Under the pieces are notes generated by a model. That model searched no databases. It was given only the letters and a program-made list of their open reading frames with translations, and was not told where the DNA came from. The translations under genes and the position numbers were made by a program. A DNA stretch of 64,000 bases from assembly GCA_034003325.1 (NCBI GenBank), contig JAVEYW010000007.1, positions 62,001 through 126,000 of the forward strand, in the 5' to 3' direction. The stretch is from Desulfobacterales bacterium. GTDB taxonomy: Bacteria; Desulfobacterota; Desulfobacteria; Desulfobacterales; JAFDDL01. Shown one piece after another: positions 34,138 through 42,866 of this stretch (position 1 is the stretch's first letter; every line of letters begins with the position of its first letter).

Positions 34138-34491
34138 ATGACAACCTATGAAAATGATATTGTCTTAATTTATTTTGAGGGCTCACCACTTTGCTTTGCA
34201 AGGGTTGAAAGCATTCTGCCGGATTCCAAACCGGACTGGTACCATCTGAAACTGCTGATGCTGCAAATTCCCCTTCATGTCGTCACTTGGATATTAAGGG
34301 ATGCCTATATCAACGGGGAGCCCTTTACCATGAACGGCAAAAAAATGCGTCTGGAGCGTATCGAGTGCCCGGCCGAGCCCGATATCATCGGACAGGATAC
34401 CAAAAAAGAAAAGAAACCGGCATCCAAAAAGAAGAAGACCGATAAGGCAACAGTGATCAGCTTTGCGGATCTAAGAAAAAATTCGTCTTAG
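34138..34491 (+). CDS. hypothetical protein with lysine-rich tail
   Basis: 117 residues. The N-terminal 75 form a compact mixed alpha/beta segment ('NDIVLIYFEGSPLCFARVESI', 'DWYHLKLLMLQIPLHVVTWILRDAYI', 'GEPFTMNGKKMRLERIE'). A Lys-rich stretch with 'KKEKKPASKKKKTDKA' follows, then 'VISFADLRKN'. The basic tail suggests nucleic-acid binding (inference). AAAGGG precedes the ATG. I do not recognise a named family. Codon use looks ordinary. Confidence 0.75.
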   Translation: MTTYENDIVLIYFEGSPLCFARVESILPDSKPDWYHLKLLMLQIPLHVVTWILRDAYINGEPFTMNGKKMRLERIECPAEPDIIGQDTKKEKKPASKKKKTDKATVISFADLRKNSS

Positions 34492-34564
34492 GGGTCAGGG
34501 TATCACCAATCAATGAAAAGGCCTTGATCATCGTTTCGGCCAATTTTCCACGGCAGGGAGGCCG

Positions 34565-34643
34565 CGCCAGGGGGGTTTTGGAAGAGCGGCAGGCTGTTTG
34601 AGCGACAGCGAGTTCCTGCCGGTCTGGAAAAAATACCCTGGCG
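34565..34643. repeat. 79-bp nested inverted repeat (REP-like cruciform)
   Basis: Three nested perfect stems: CGCCAGGG/CCCTGGCG (34565-34572/34636-34643), CGGCAGG/CCTGCCG (34587-34593/34615-34621) and CTGT/ACAG around TTGAGCG. The GTTTGAGCGACAGCGAGTT core is the style of RAYT-associated palindromes. It precedes the DUF1848 gene. Confidence 0.8.
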
Positions 34644-34667
34644 TGGCCGTAACCATGACCATAGCCG

Positions 34668-35600
34668 ATGGGGGCAATGAAGACACCACCCAAAATCGTA
34701 CTTTCCGCCTCACGCAGAACCGATATTCCAGCCTTTTACATGGATTGGTTCATGGCGGGAATAACCGCAGGCGTCTTTGAGGTTAAAAACCCGTATAACG
34801 GCCGCACACGCCAGGTTCCCGCCACTACGGATACGGTTCACACGATTGTTTTCTGGTCGAAAAATTTCGGCCCTTTTATTCAAGGCGGCTACGAGCGCAC
34901 CTTAAAGCAAATGGGGTTTCATCTTTTTTTCAACTTCACGATCAACTCCGAATCAACGGCACTGGAACCCCATGTGCCGCTGCTTTCAACCAGGCTGCAG
35001 CAATTATCGGCGCTCACACAAACCAACCCGGCCGAAGCCATCTCCTGGCGGTTTGATCCGATATGCCGCTATCAAACCGGGTCCGGCGCGCCAACCGATA
35101 ATTTAAAAGATTTTGACCGGATTGCCGAACACGCAAATAGTTGCGGCCTTACCCGATGCATTACCAGTTTTATGGACCTTTATCCCAAAATCAAACGCAG
35201 AACCGCCCGAAATTCAGACATCCGCTTCACGACCTTTTCCATCGCGGAACAAACGGAACGGATTCTCGCCATGCACCAAAAGCTAAACGCGATGAGCATA
35301 CAACTTCAGACTTGTTGCGAAAACGACCTGATCCAATCCCTTCCCTCAACCAGCGGCATTACCAACGGTGCCTGTATCCCCAATGATCTTTTGATGCAGC
35401 TTTTCGGCGGGCGACTCTCAATTAAAAAGGATACGGGCCAGCGAACCACCTTCGGATGTAACTGCAAGGTCTCGGTGGATATCGGCAGTTATGATCTTCA
35501 TCCCTGCTTTCACAATTGCCTGTTTTGCTATGCCAACCCGGCCCCGCCGCCTGAAAAGACCGCCTTGCGCTCATCCCCGGCGGAAGGATGCGCCAAATGA
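34668..35600 (+). CDS. DUF1848 family Fe-S protein
   Basis: 310 residues: 'ASRRTDIPAFYMDWFMAGI', 'FWSKNFGPFI' and 'YHLFFNFTIN'-like blocks of the DUF1848 family, with a C-terminal Cys cluster 'CNCKVSVDIGSYDLHPCFHNCLFCYAN' (about six Cys). The fold is thought to be related to radical SAM/DNA-photoproduct lyases; the activity is unknown. An internal ATG three codons in (MKTPPKIV) may be the start. The 3' end overlaps dusB by 13 bases, implying translational coupling. Confidence 0.85.
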   Translation: MGAMKTPPKIVLSASRRTDIPAFYMDWFMAGITAGVFEVKNPYNGRTRQVPATTDTVHTIVFWSKNFGPFIQGGYERTLKQMGFHLFFNFTINSESTALEPHVPLLSTRLQQLSALTQTNPAEAISWRFDPICRYQTGSGAPTDNLKDFDRIAEHANSCGLTRCITSFMDLYPKIKRRTARNSDIRFTTFSIAEQTERILAMHQKLNAMSIQLQTCCENDLIQSLPSTSGITNGACIPNDLLMQLFGGRLSIKKDTGQRTTFGCNCKVSVDIGSYDLHPCFHNCLFCYANPAPPPEKTALRSSPAEGCAK

Positions 35601-36598
35601 AAATCGGGTCGGTAAGCCTTCAGGACAACACGGTGCTGGCGCCCCTGGCCGGAATAACGAACCTTCCCTTTCGCCTGATGATTAAGCAGGCGGGGTGCGG
35701 ATTGGTCTGCGCGGAGATGGTGAGCGCCAATGGATTGATTTATGGCTCTCAAAAAACAGTTGCCATGTTGGCCACCGTGGCTGAAGAAAAACCCGTTTCA
35801 ATCCAGATTTTCGGGTCCGATTCATCGGCCATGGCCGAAGCGGCCCGCAGGGTCGAAAGTGCCGGGGCAACGATTCTGGATATCAATTTCGGTTGCTCCG
35901 TCAAAAAAGTCGTCAAAACAGGCGCCGGGGTGGCACTGATGAAGACACCCGAAATCGCCGAAAAAATATTGACGGCCGTCCGCCAAGCCATTACCATACC
36001 GCTGACCATCAAAATTCGGACCGGATGGGAGCCGTCCGGGCAGCAAGCCCTTGAAATCGCCCGCATTGCCGAGGGTTGTGGCGTGGACGCCATCGCCGTT
36101 CATTCACGAACCGCCACACAGGGCTTTCGCGGGACAGCGGATCGATCGATTATCCGTATGCTAAAAGCGCAAGCACGCATTCCCATCATCGGCAACGGCG
36201 ATATTCTCTGTGCTGAAGACGCCCTGTCCATGATGGCGGAGACCGGTTGCGACGGTGTAATGATCGGCCGCGCAGCCATGAACAATCCATTGATTTTTAA
36301 TCAGATTAATGCGTTATTACAAAAAAAGACGCCCCCGGAGCTTGATTTGCCGGCCCGTTTTGGCCTGATGGAATCGTATTTCACCTTATCGGTTCGGTTT
36401 TTCGGCGAGCTGCACGCCTGCCGCATGATGCGAAGTCGACTGGGCTGGTTTGTCAAAGGGCTTCATCAAAGCAGTGCCTTTCGCGAATCGATCAAGCAGC
36501 TTTCCACGAAAGCCGAAGGGTTGGCGCTGATCAGGGCGTATCGGGAGACTTTGGAGAGGTTTGCTGTTAGCTATCAGCTATCAGCTATCAGCTATTAG
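35588..36598 (+). CDS. dusB: tRNA-dihydrouridine synthase B
   Basis: 336 residues: 'VLAPLAGITNLPFRLMIKQAGC' FMN-barrel start, 'NFGCSVKKVVKTGAGVALM' with the catalytic Cys, 'IKIRTGW' and 'AVHSRTATQGFRGTAD', then 'IIGNGDILCAEDA'. It reduces specific tRNA uridines with FMN/NADPH. Odd point: the last 11 codons (AVSYQLSAISY) and the TAG stop are translated from an AGCTGAT-type heptad repeat array (36573-36621). The natural 3' end has therefore been replaced or extended by repeat sequence. The helical C-terminal domain still seems complete before it. Confidence 0.94.
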   Translation: MRQMKIGSVSLQDNTVLAPLAGITNLPFRLMIKQAGCGLVCAEMVSANGLIYGSQKTVAMLATVAEEKPVSIQIFGSDSSAMAEAARRVESAGATILDINFGCSVKKVVKTGAGVALMKTPEIAEKILTAVRQAITIPLTIKIRTGWEPSGQQALEIARIAEGCGVDAIAVHSRTATQGFRGTADRSIIRMLKAQARIPIIGNGDILCAEDALSMMAETGCDGVMIGRAAMNNPLIFNQINALLQKKTPPELDLPARFGLMESYFTLSVRFFGELHACRMMRSRLGWFVKGLHQSSAFRESIKQLSTKAEGLALIRAYRETLERFAVSYQLSAISY

Positions 36599-36621
36599 CT
36601 ATCAGCTATCAGCTATTAGCT
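36573..36621. repeat. 7-unit heptad tandem repeat at the dusB 3' end
   Basis: Units ATCAGCT x3, ATTAGCT, ATCAGCT x2, ATTAGCT, preceded by a partial unit. This is the reverse complement of the AGCTGAT units at 12550 and 25693. In the dusB frame three units (21 bases) encode SYQLSAI, and the stop TAG (36596-36598) is part of a variant unit. Confidence 0.92.
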
Positions 36622-36716
36622 TTCGACCGAAATTTATAATTCAAAATTCGTTATGTTGTTGTCGTACCGGCTGATGTTGACCCTTGGTTCATCATTTTCT
36701 GCAATAGGAGCTCGCC

Positions 36717-37790
36717 ATGACGATGCAACCCCCAGTGCCTTTCTCCAAAATAACCCCGACACCCCCCGACAACTGTTTATTATTTATTGATGACGAGGAA
36801 GGCATCCGCCGCTCGGTGTTACGCGCATTGAAAAAAAGCGCCTATACCCTTCTCACCGCCCAAAACGGGGAGGAAGGGCTTGGCATTGTCCGGCAACGGC
36901 CGCAACGGATTTCAACGGTCATTACCGATTACAAAATGCCGGGCATTAACGGGCTTGAGACGCTGATCAAAGTTCGTGCCATCAATCCCGAAATTACCCG
37001 TATTATTCTGACTGGTTACGCCACCATGGCGGTGGCGATTCAAGCCACGAACGAAGGCATTGATGGCTTTTTGAGCAAACCATTTGATAATACGGAGTTC
37101 AGGGCCAAGATTCACGATATTTGTCTCCGTAAACGCTTACGGCAATTTGTTTCCGAGCCGATCTATCAAAAAATTCAGAAAGCACCGAACGCCCTACTGC
37201 CAGTTTTTCACGAAGCTTCGGTCTTGTTTGCGGATATTCGCAATTTCACGCGCATGTCCCAGGGCGTTTCGCCGGAAGAGATCGCCGCTTTTTTAAACGA
37301 GCATTTTTTTACCCCCATGGGAGAAATCGCCTATGACCATCTCGGCACGGTGGATAAACATATGGGAGACGCGATCATGGTGGTTTTCGGCTCACCGGTC
37401 CCTCGGCCGGAAGATCCGGTGCAGGCCGTGTCGGCCGCTCAAAAAATGCAGGAAAAAGCAAAGGAAATAGATGCGCTGCTCTTGCGGGAAAACAACCGGT
37501 TTCGGCTTGAGATCGGCATCGGTATCGCAACGGGGAATGTGTTATCCGGCGTCTTGGGGTCCTTGCGAAAAAAGGAATATACCTCGGTGGGCATGGCGGT
37601 CAATATCGCCTCTCGCCTTCAGCATCTGGCCGCCGGCGGCGAGACGTTGATCAGCGAAGAGACCTATGGGGAAATGAAAAAATATGCCGAGACATCAGGG
37701 ATCGAAAGCCGCATCACCGCCCATCCCCTGCCGCCGGTCGCCGTAAAGGGAATGGATCACCCGTTGACCTGTTATCGCGTCATCGGGTGA
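36717..37790 (+). CDS. receiver-class III adenylate/guanylate cyclase
   Basis: 357 residues. A receiver domain ('LLFIDDEEG', phospho-acceptor in 'VITDYKMPGINGLE', 'TGYATM', 'LSKPFD') is joined to a class III cyclase domain with metal-binding Asp residues in 'LFADIRNFTRMSQG' and 'KHMGDAIMVVFG', 'GIGIATGNVLSGVLGS', and 'YTSVGMAVNIASRL' with the Asn and Arg of the active site. Phosphorylation should control second-messenger synthesis; the cAMP or cGMP product is not certain. AGGAG precedes the ATG. No kinase is adjacent. The stop TGA overlaps the start of a dispersed octad element. Confidence 0.92.
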   Translation: MTMQPPVPFSKITPTPPDNCLLFIDDEEGIRRSVLRALKKSAYTLLTAQNGEEGLGIVRQRPQRISTVITDYKMPGINGLETLIKVRAINPEITRIILTGYATMAVAIQATNEGIDGFLSKPFDNTEFRAKIHDICLRKRLRQFVSEPIYQKIQKAPNALLPVFHEASVLFADIRNFTRMSQGVSPEEIAAFLNEHFFTPMGEIAYDHLGTVDKHMGDAIMVVFGSPVPRPEDPVQAVSAAQKMQEKAKEIDALLLRENNRFRLEIGIGIATGNVLSGVLGSLRKKEYTSVGMAVNIASRLQHLAAGGETLISEETYGEMKKYAETSGIESRITAHPLPPVAVKGMDHPLTCYRVIG

Positions 37791-37890
37791 TCCGGCAAAG
37801 CCGGATGCTGGGATGCTGGGCTGCTGGGCAGCTAACCGTCTCGATGAAATTCGATAGGCGTGTGTCGGGATCTTTGTCTCTAAAAGGGTT
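37788..37890. repeat. dispersed octad element, copy C (diverged tail)
   Basis: CCGGCAAAGCCGG hairpin followed by 8-base GATGCTGG-type units as in copies A and B. The second half is more divergent. The element begins at the stop codon of the cyclase gene. Confidence 0.75.
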
Positions 37891-37891
37891 A

Positions 37892-38866
37892 TCAATCCTT
37901 CTTGCGAACGATACTTCCGACTTTAATCTCTCCGCTCTTTTCCCGCATAACCACTTCGGATTGCGTGTCCGAAACCGCAGTGATTGTTGCTTCCCCGACT
38001 TTGATGCCGGGAACGATGTAGCGAGATTCACCGGCGGCCCCGAGAATCTGCCCTTCAGCAAAAACCTCTAATTCATCATCAACGGAGAGCCCGACATTAT
38101 CACCGAATAAGATAAAGGCCTTATTGTTTTGCACCGAAGTAACAATGCCTTCCCACGGGACAGTTTCAAGCCTGTCGCAGATAGACCGGACGGCGGATCG
38201 CGCTGTTTTCGCCAGCTCATCTTCCGTCGCCGAGGCGTTCAACACCTTTTCATCCGCCAATGCATTGTACTCGTCTTCGGTCAACTCCACATCCATGAAC
38301 AAGGTGTCATCCAGCAACTTGGCGGCCGTTCCGGCATGATGCAGGGCAAACTCCATTTGAACACGGGCCATCAGTGCTTTTCCCTTAAACCACAACATGC
38401 CCGTGCCTTTCTGCTCACTACTGATGCGGGAAAGATGACCGGTTATCACGCCGTTGAGACCGGCTTTGCGGCAAATCTCCGCCAGTTCGATATTGTCCGG
38501 GGGCGTCACTCCCGGAGTGACAAACCGGGCCAAGTCATAGGGGTATTGGGCATCGCCGGGTGAGACCAGAATCACCCGCGCACACTTGTCTTCGAGCGCT
38601 TCGGTCAACCGGGCCAGAAAGTCCATGTGAAGCCGGTCCGCCACCCACGGCATCTGGTTTCCAAATGGAATCACGGCAAAGGTTTGAGCGACGGCATCGT
38701 CTTTCCAGCCGATATTGCTTACCATTTCCGTTGCGCTGTCCGTGACTTTCCCCAAGGTTGAACAACCGGCTGTCAGCAAAAAACAACCGATCAGGATGGA
38801 GATAAGGTGCGCGCCGTTCCGCTGTTGACCGCGCCTGTTCGTTGGTAATGCCATCATCCGCCTCAT
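37892..38866 (-). CDS. lipoprotein with FlgT-like C-terminal domain
   Basis: 324 residues: lipoprotein signal (ISILIGCFLLTAGC, Cys near 35), a central domain resembling lipoproteins that read 'VAVIPFGNQ', and a C-terminal beta domain ('GIVTSVQNNKAFILFGDNVGLSVDDELEVFAEG', 'GEATITAVSDTQSEVV') of the FlgT_C type found in flagellar and outer-membrane accessory proteins. It should sit at the outer membrane or periplasm. Function not known. The start overlaps the queF stop by 4 bases, so the two are co-transcribed, with no obvious functional link. Confidence 0.82.
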   Translation of the reverse strand: MRRMMALPTNRRGQQRNGAHLISILIGCFLLTAGCSTLGKVTDSATEMVSNIGWKDDAVAQTFAVIPFGNQMPWVADRLHMDFLARLTEALEDKCARVILVSPGDAQYPYDLARFVTPGVTPPDNIELAEICRKAGLNGVITGHLSRISSEQKGTGMLWFKGKALMARVQMEFALHHAGTAAKLLDDTLFMDVELTEDEYNALADEKVLNASATEDELAKTARSAVRSICDRLETVPWEGIVTSVQNNKAFILFGDNVGLSVDDELEVFAEGQILGAAGESRYIVPGIKVGEATITAVSDTQSEVVMREKSGEIKVGSIVRKKD

Positions 38867-39270
38867 TTGTCCCTTTCATAAACAGCAGAAATTGTAGAGG
38901 TAATCCCCCCTCTGGCCGTGAACTCTCCGATGATCTCCATTCGTTTCGGCCGAATCTGCGCCACAAGGTCATCAAGAATCCGATTTACCACATGTTCATA
39001 AAAAATACCGACATTTCGATACTGCAGCAGGTAATACTTCAACGATTTCAGCTCCACAATCTTATCATCGGGCCGATATTTGATCAGGATGGTTCCAAAA
39101 TCCGGCAACCCCGTCATGGGGCACACCGACGTAAACTCGGGCTGGCGAATCACGATATCGATATCCCGGCTGGTTCGATATTGATAGTCAATAATATCGA
39201 TAAGATCCGTCCGAACGACCTCCGGCTTGTCTACCGGATATAAAATCTTTTTTTCAACTGATGACCCCAT
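38863..39270 (-). CDS. queF: preQ0 reductase (7-cyano-7-deazaguanine reductase)
   Basis: 135 residues, the short (YkvM-type) QueF: 'QPEFTSVCPMTGLPDFGTI' with catalytic Cys (about 49) and Asp (about 56), then 'VELKSLKYYLLQYRN' substrate Glu and the T-fold end 'RPKRMEIIGEFTARGGI'. It reduces preQ0 to preQ1 with NADPH in queuosine synthesis. No preQ1 riboswitch was seen upstream. First gene of a two-gene unit with the lipoprotein. Confidence 0.97.
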   Translation of the reverse strand: MGSSVEKKILYPVDKPEVVRTDLIDIIDYQYRTSRDIDIVIRQPEFTSVCPMTGLPDFGTILIKYRPDDKIVELKSLKYYLLQYRNVGIFYEHVVNRILDDLVAQIRPKRMEIIGEFTARGGITSTISAVYERDK

Positions 39271-39401
39271 AACACCCCCTCAAGACGGGATCTGCGAAGG
39301 ATGACAACCCCGCCATAAATAAATGTATCCAACTATCAGAAGCGTAGCCCCCGTGTCAAACATCTCCGCGCACGAGCGGCCATCGGCGTTGCGACAGTGC
39401 C

Positions 39402-39430
39402 TTGACTTCCGGCCAATCATCTGTTAATGA
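39402..39430 (+). promoter_or_regulatory. sigma-70-type promoter for the MucR-like small gene
   Basis: TTGACT (39402-39407), 17-base spacer, TAATGA (39425-39430), about 40 bases before the ATG. Confidence 0.55.
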
Positions 39431-39469
39431 CCTATAATCATTATTAATAACAATAAGAAAGGCGCCATC

Positions 39470-39658
39470 ATGTCATCCATGGATGAGCAGATCCTTCGGG
39501 CCGCAAAGGAAATCATTGTGAAATTCATCGAAACCGGCCGCGTATCTCCCAGCGGGTTTTCCGAAGCCTTTAAATCCATTTACCAAACCGTCCATGAGGC
39601 CGTGAGTGAGAATCGTGCCGACACCACAGAAACATCAAATGTCAAAAAAACCGGCTAA
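39470..39658 (+). CDS. small protein resembling the N-terminus of MucR/Ros regulators
   Basis: 62 residues, mostly helical: 'ILRAAKEIIVKFIETGRVSPSGFSEAFKSIYQTVHEAV' parallels the MucR/Ros oligomerisation segment (AxDIVxAYVSNNxVPxxELPxLIxxVHxAL). The C-terminal zinc finger of MucR is missing. It could be a stand-alone oligomerisation domain or modulator. AAGAAAGG upstream and a promoter-like sequence support expression. The homology is my pattern reading and moderate. Confidence 0.65.
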   Translation: MSSMDEQILRAAKEIIVKFIETGRVSPSGFSEAFKSIYQTVHEAVSENRADTTETSNVKKTG

Positions 39659-39701
39659 GGCATTCCGCGCCCTTGTACGGACGGTCGGCCGGGCGCCCCT
39701 T

Positions 39702-42380
39702 CTAATGGACCTGCGCCCAATTATCCCCCCATTCCATGTTCACTTTTAACGGCACCCGCAGTGCCCATACGCCTTCCATAATGCCGCGAACCAGTTCCTC
39801 GGCAAGCGTTTCCTCTTCGGGCGGCACTTCAAATACCAGCTCATCATGAACCGTCAGCAACATGGCCGTTTCCATCCCTTTTTGGCGTAGCGTCTCATCG
39901 GCCTTGATCATGGCCAATTTGATCAAATCCGCGGCAGAGCCCTGAATGGGGGTATTGATCGCCGTGCGCTCAGCAAACTGGCGCACACTTAAATTCGTGC
40001 TGTCGATATCCGGCAATAACCGAATGCGATTCAACAGCGTCGTGGTTTTCCGGGTGGTATGCGCCTCTGCGATGGTTCGGTCCATAAAGGCTTTTACCCC
40101 CCGATACCGAGCAAAATAATTATCGATGTAGGTTTTCGCCATTTTCTGACTGATTCCCAGTTGCCTGGAAAGGCCAAAAGGGCTCATGCCGTAAACAATG
40201 CCGAAATTAATGGCCTTTGCCTGACGCCGAAGATCCGCATCGATAAAGGAGGGAAATACCTGAAAGACTTCCGCCGCCGTTCGGGTGTGAATATCCTCAT
40301 CATTGAGAAAGGCCTCAATCAAAATCGGGTCTTCTGAGCAATGGGCCAAAATCCGCAGCTCGATCTGGGAATAATCCGCGGAGAGTAACCGCCACCCTTT
40401 TCGGGGTAAAAAGGCGCTGCGAATCTGCCGGCCTTCTTCGGTTCGAATCGGAATATTCTGCAAATTCGGGTCCGAGCTGCTGAGCCGGCCGGTTGCGGTA
40501 ATGGTCTGGTTATAGGAAGTATGAATGCGCCCTGTTTTTGGATGAATCAGATCGATCAGCGCATCGGCGTAAGTGGATTTTAATTTTGCAAGTGTCCGGT
40601 GGCGCAATACATAAGCGGGCAGTTCATGGTGATCGGCCAGTGCGGTCAGCACATCCACATCGGTGGAATAGTTCGTCTTTTTCTTTGTTTTTTTCTGAAC
40701 CGGCAACTTCAGTTTTTCAAAAAAAATCTGCCCGAGTTGCTGAGAGGATCGAATATTGAAGCGCTCCCCGGCAAGCGCGTAAATCTGCGCTTCCAACTCA
40801 TCAAGTTGCTGCGCAAATGTTTTGGACAGCTCCATCAACCGGTCCGGACTTACCTGAATGCCCCGCCTTTCCATGCGCACCAATACCGGAACCAACGGCA
40901 TTTCAACCTGCTGAAATAAGTCCCATAACCCCAAGTTCTTCAGTTTGGGCGCAAGCACCTCATAGGCCGCCAGCGTAATATCCGCGTCTTCGCCGGCATA
41001 GGGAACGGCTTTTTCCAGCGGCACACGGGCAAAGCCGTCTGCTTTATTGGCCTTGCCGACCGTTTCTTCATAGGTAATCGTGTGGTGATTTAAGTAATCC
41101 AGCGCAATCTGATCCAGATTGTGCGCCCGTTTGGAGGGGTTCAGAAGATAGGACGCCAGCATGGTATCAAACACCACGCCGGCCAATTCAATCCCGTAAT
41201 GGGACAACACCATCCAGTCATACTTGATATTCTGCCCCACCTTTTTAAGGTCATTATTTTCCAGAATCGGTTTTAACAGGTCGAGCACCCAGTTCCGGTC
41301 CAGTTGGTTCGGCACAACGTCCGCATCGTGGCCGCAGGGAATGTAAAACCCCTCATCAACCTGCACGGCAAAAGAGAGTCCCACCAACTCGGCATTCATG
41401 GGGTCTTTGGAAGTGGTTTCCGTGTCAAGCGCAAAAACAGGGGCGGATTTTAATCGGGTAATGAGCGCCGTTAACGCTTCGATATCACAAACGGCCTTAT
41501 ACGCTTTGGTTTTCGTTGGGGTTGGCGCGAAAAACACCTGTTGAAGTTGAGAGAACTCCAGCGTTTTAAACAAGTCCTGAAGTTTTTCCCGATCCGGCTC
41601 CTGACGGCAAAAGGCTGCCGGATCAAACGAAACCGGCACATCCCGGTGAATGGTTACCAGTTTCTTGCTTAAAAAGGCCTGTTCCTTATAGTCACCGAGT
41701 TTTTCCCTTTGTTTTTTCTGCGAAACGGTATTCAAGGCGTCATAAAGCGCCTCCATACCGCCGAAGGATTGAATGAGGGACAATGCCGTTTTCTCTCCGA
41801 TTCCCGGCACGCCCGGCACGTTATCGGATGTATCACCGGAAAGGCCCATCACGTCGATCAACTGTTTCGGGTCAAGCCCGTAAGTGTTTCGAACCGAATC
41901 GTAATCAATGGTTTTCTCCTTCATGGGATCCCAAATGCTGATCTTTTCCGTGACAAGCTGCATAAAATCCTTGTCACCCGTCACCATCACCACGGAAAAC
42001 CCTGCCGATTCCGCTTGGTTTGCGATCGTGCCGATGACATCATCGGCCTCGTATCCCGGCATTTCAAAGACCGGCAGCCGCATCGCGCGGGCGACCTCCC
42101 GAATGTACGGAATCTGAATCGCCATATCCTCGGGCATGGACGGCCGGTTCGCCTTATAGGCCGAATACATCTCATGGCGAAAGGTGGGCCCCTTGGCGTC
42201 AAAAAACATACCGATATATGCCGGGGATCGATCCGATAACAGCTTGATCAGCATGCGGGTAAACCCGAAGACCGCGTTGGTGGGAAGACCCGATGAATTG
42301 GTCAATCCCCGAATGGCATGGTAGGCACGGTGAATATAGGCCGTCCCATCAATCAGATAGATCGTTTTCTCCTCTTCCAT
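39702..42380 (-). CDS. polA: DNA polymerase I
   Basis: 892 residues from ATG 42380 (AAGGA 9 bases upstream; an ATG ten codons earlier lacks a ribosome site). Three domains: 5'-3' exonuclease ('YLIDGTAYIHRAYHA', 'GYEADDVIGTIA', 'VTGDKDFMQLV'), 3'-5' exonuclease with 'FALDTETTSKDP' (the DxE pair is kept), and polymerase motifs A 'LLSADYSQIELRILAH', B 'RRQAKAINFGIVYG' and C 'LTVHDELVFEVP'. It handles Okazaki-fragment processing and repair. The stop TAG precedes AAGGGGCGCCCGG, again REP-like. Confidence 0.97.
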   Translation of the reverse strand: MEEEKTIYLIDGTAYIHRAYHAIRGLTNSSGLPTNAVFGFTRMLIKLLSDRSPAYIGMFFDAKGPTFRHEMYSAYKANRPSMPEDMAIQIPYIREVARAMRLPVFEMPGYEADDVIGTIANQAESAGFSVVMVTGDKDFMQLVTEKISIWDPMKEKTIDYDSVRNTYGLDPKQLIDVMGLSGDTSDNVPGVPGIGEKTALSLIQSFGGMEALYDALNTVSQKKQREKLGDYKEQAFLSKKLVTIHRDVPVSFDPAAFCRQEPDREKLQDLFKTLEFSQLQQVFFAPTPTKTKAYKAVCDIEALTALITRLKSAPVFALDTETTSKDPMNAELVGLSFAVQVDEGFYIPCGHDADVVPNQLDRNWVLDLLKPILENNDLKKVGQNIKYDWMVLSHYGIELAGVVFDTMLASYLLNPSKRAHNLDQIALDYLNHHTITYEETVGKANKADGFARVPLEKAVPYAGEDADITLAAYEVLAPKLKNLGLWDLFQQVEMPLVPVLVRMERRGIQVSPDRLMELSKTFAQQLDELEAQIYALAGERFNIRSSQQLGQIFFEKLKLPVQKKTKKKTNYSTDVDVLTALADHHELPAYVLRHRTLAKLKSTYADALIDLIHPKTGRIHTSYNQTITATGRLSSSDPNLQNIPIRTEEGRQIRSAFLPRKGWRLLSADYSQIELRILAHCSEDPILIEAFLNDEDIHTRTAAEVFQVFPSFIDADLRRQAKAINFGIVYGMSPFGLSRQLGISQKMAKTYIDNYFARYRGVKAFMDRTIAEAHTTRKTTTLLNRIRLLPDIDSTNLSVRQFAERTAINTPIQGSAADLIKLAMIKADETLRQKGMETAMLLTVHDELVFEVPPEEETLAEELVRGIMEGVWALRVPLKVNMEWGDNWAQVH

Positions 42381-42497
42381 GCCCTGCCGTCCTTTCCGTG
42401 GGATTGACATAAGTATCGGGCTGAATTACATTTGCCGAAAAATTCCGCCTGATTTTCTTAGCACTAAAGCGGTTAAACAACAAGGCGACATCGGCAA

Positions 42498-42707
42498 ATG
42501 AAACGAACTTTCGGGAAAAAACGCGGAACCACCCATATGATGTGTCACTGCTGCAAGCGGGAATTTTCTTTTTGCTGGCAATGCCGCCGGTGCGGTTTTA
42601 GTATCTGCCAATACTGTATGGCAGAGAATTTCTGGGGAGTGTCCTGCAACGGCATCACCTGGCAATGTCCGGATTGCGGAGAACAGAACGGATTGGGAAA
42701 TCAATAA
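42498..42707 (+). CDS. small Cys-rich zinc-ribbon protein
   Basis: 69 residues with nine Cys plus His in CxxC knuckles: 'MCHCCKREFSFCWQC', 'CGFSICQYC' and 'WQCPDCGEQNG'. Probably a double zinc-binding fold. Divergent from polA with a 118-base gap. I do not know its function; the regular Cys pattern argues that the frame is real. Confidence 0.72.
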   Translation: MKRTFGKKRGTTHMMCHCCKREFSFCWQCRRCGFSICQYCMAENFWGVSCNGITWQCPDCGEQNGLGNQ

Positions 42708-42866
42708 CTGATAAGCGCTATCCAAAAATATTTGAAATTTTGTATCTGCTCAGCCTTTCGTAAGCGCTGATGCTGTTGTTTCGTGCACGTGAACGTGAAC
42801 GAACGGATTCAACAGCGAGAGATAACCTCTCAGATTGAATTTGTTAGAATCTAACATCCACTCTCT

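Noticed and set aside
39271-39469. preQ1 riboswitch upstream of queF
   Set aside because: No preQ1-I or -II consensus seen.
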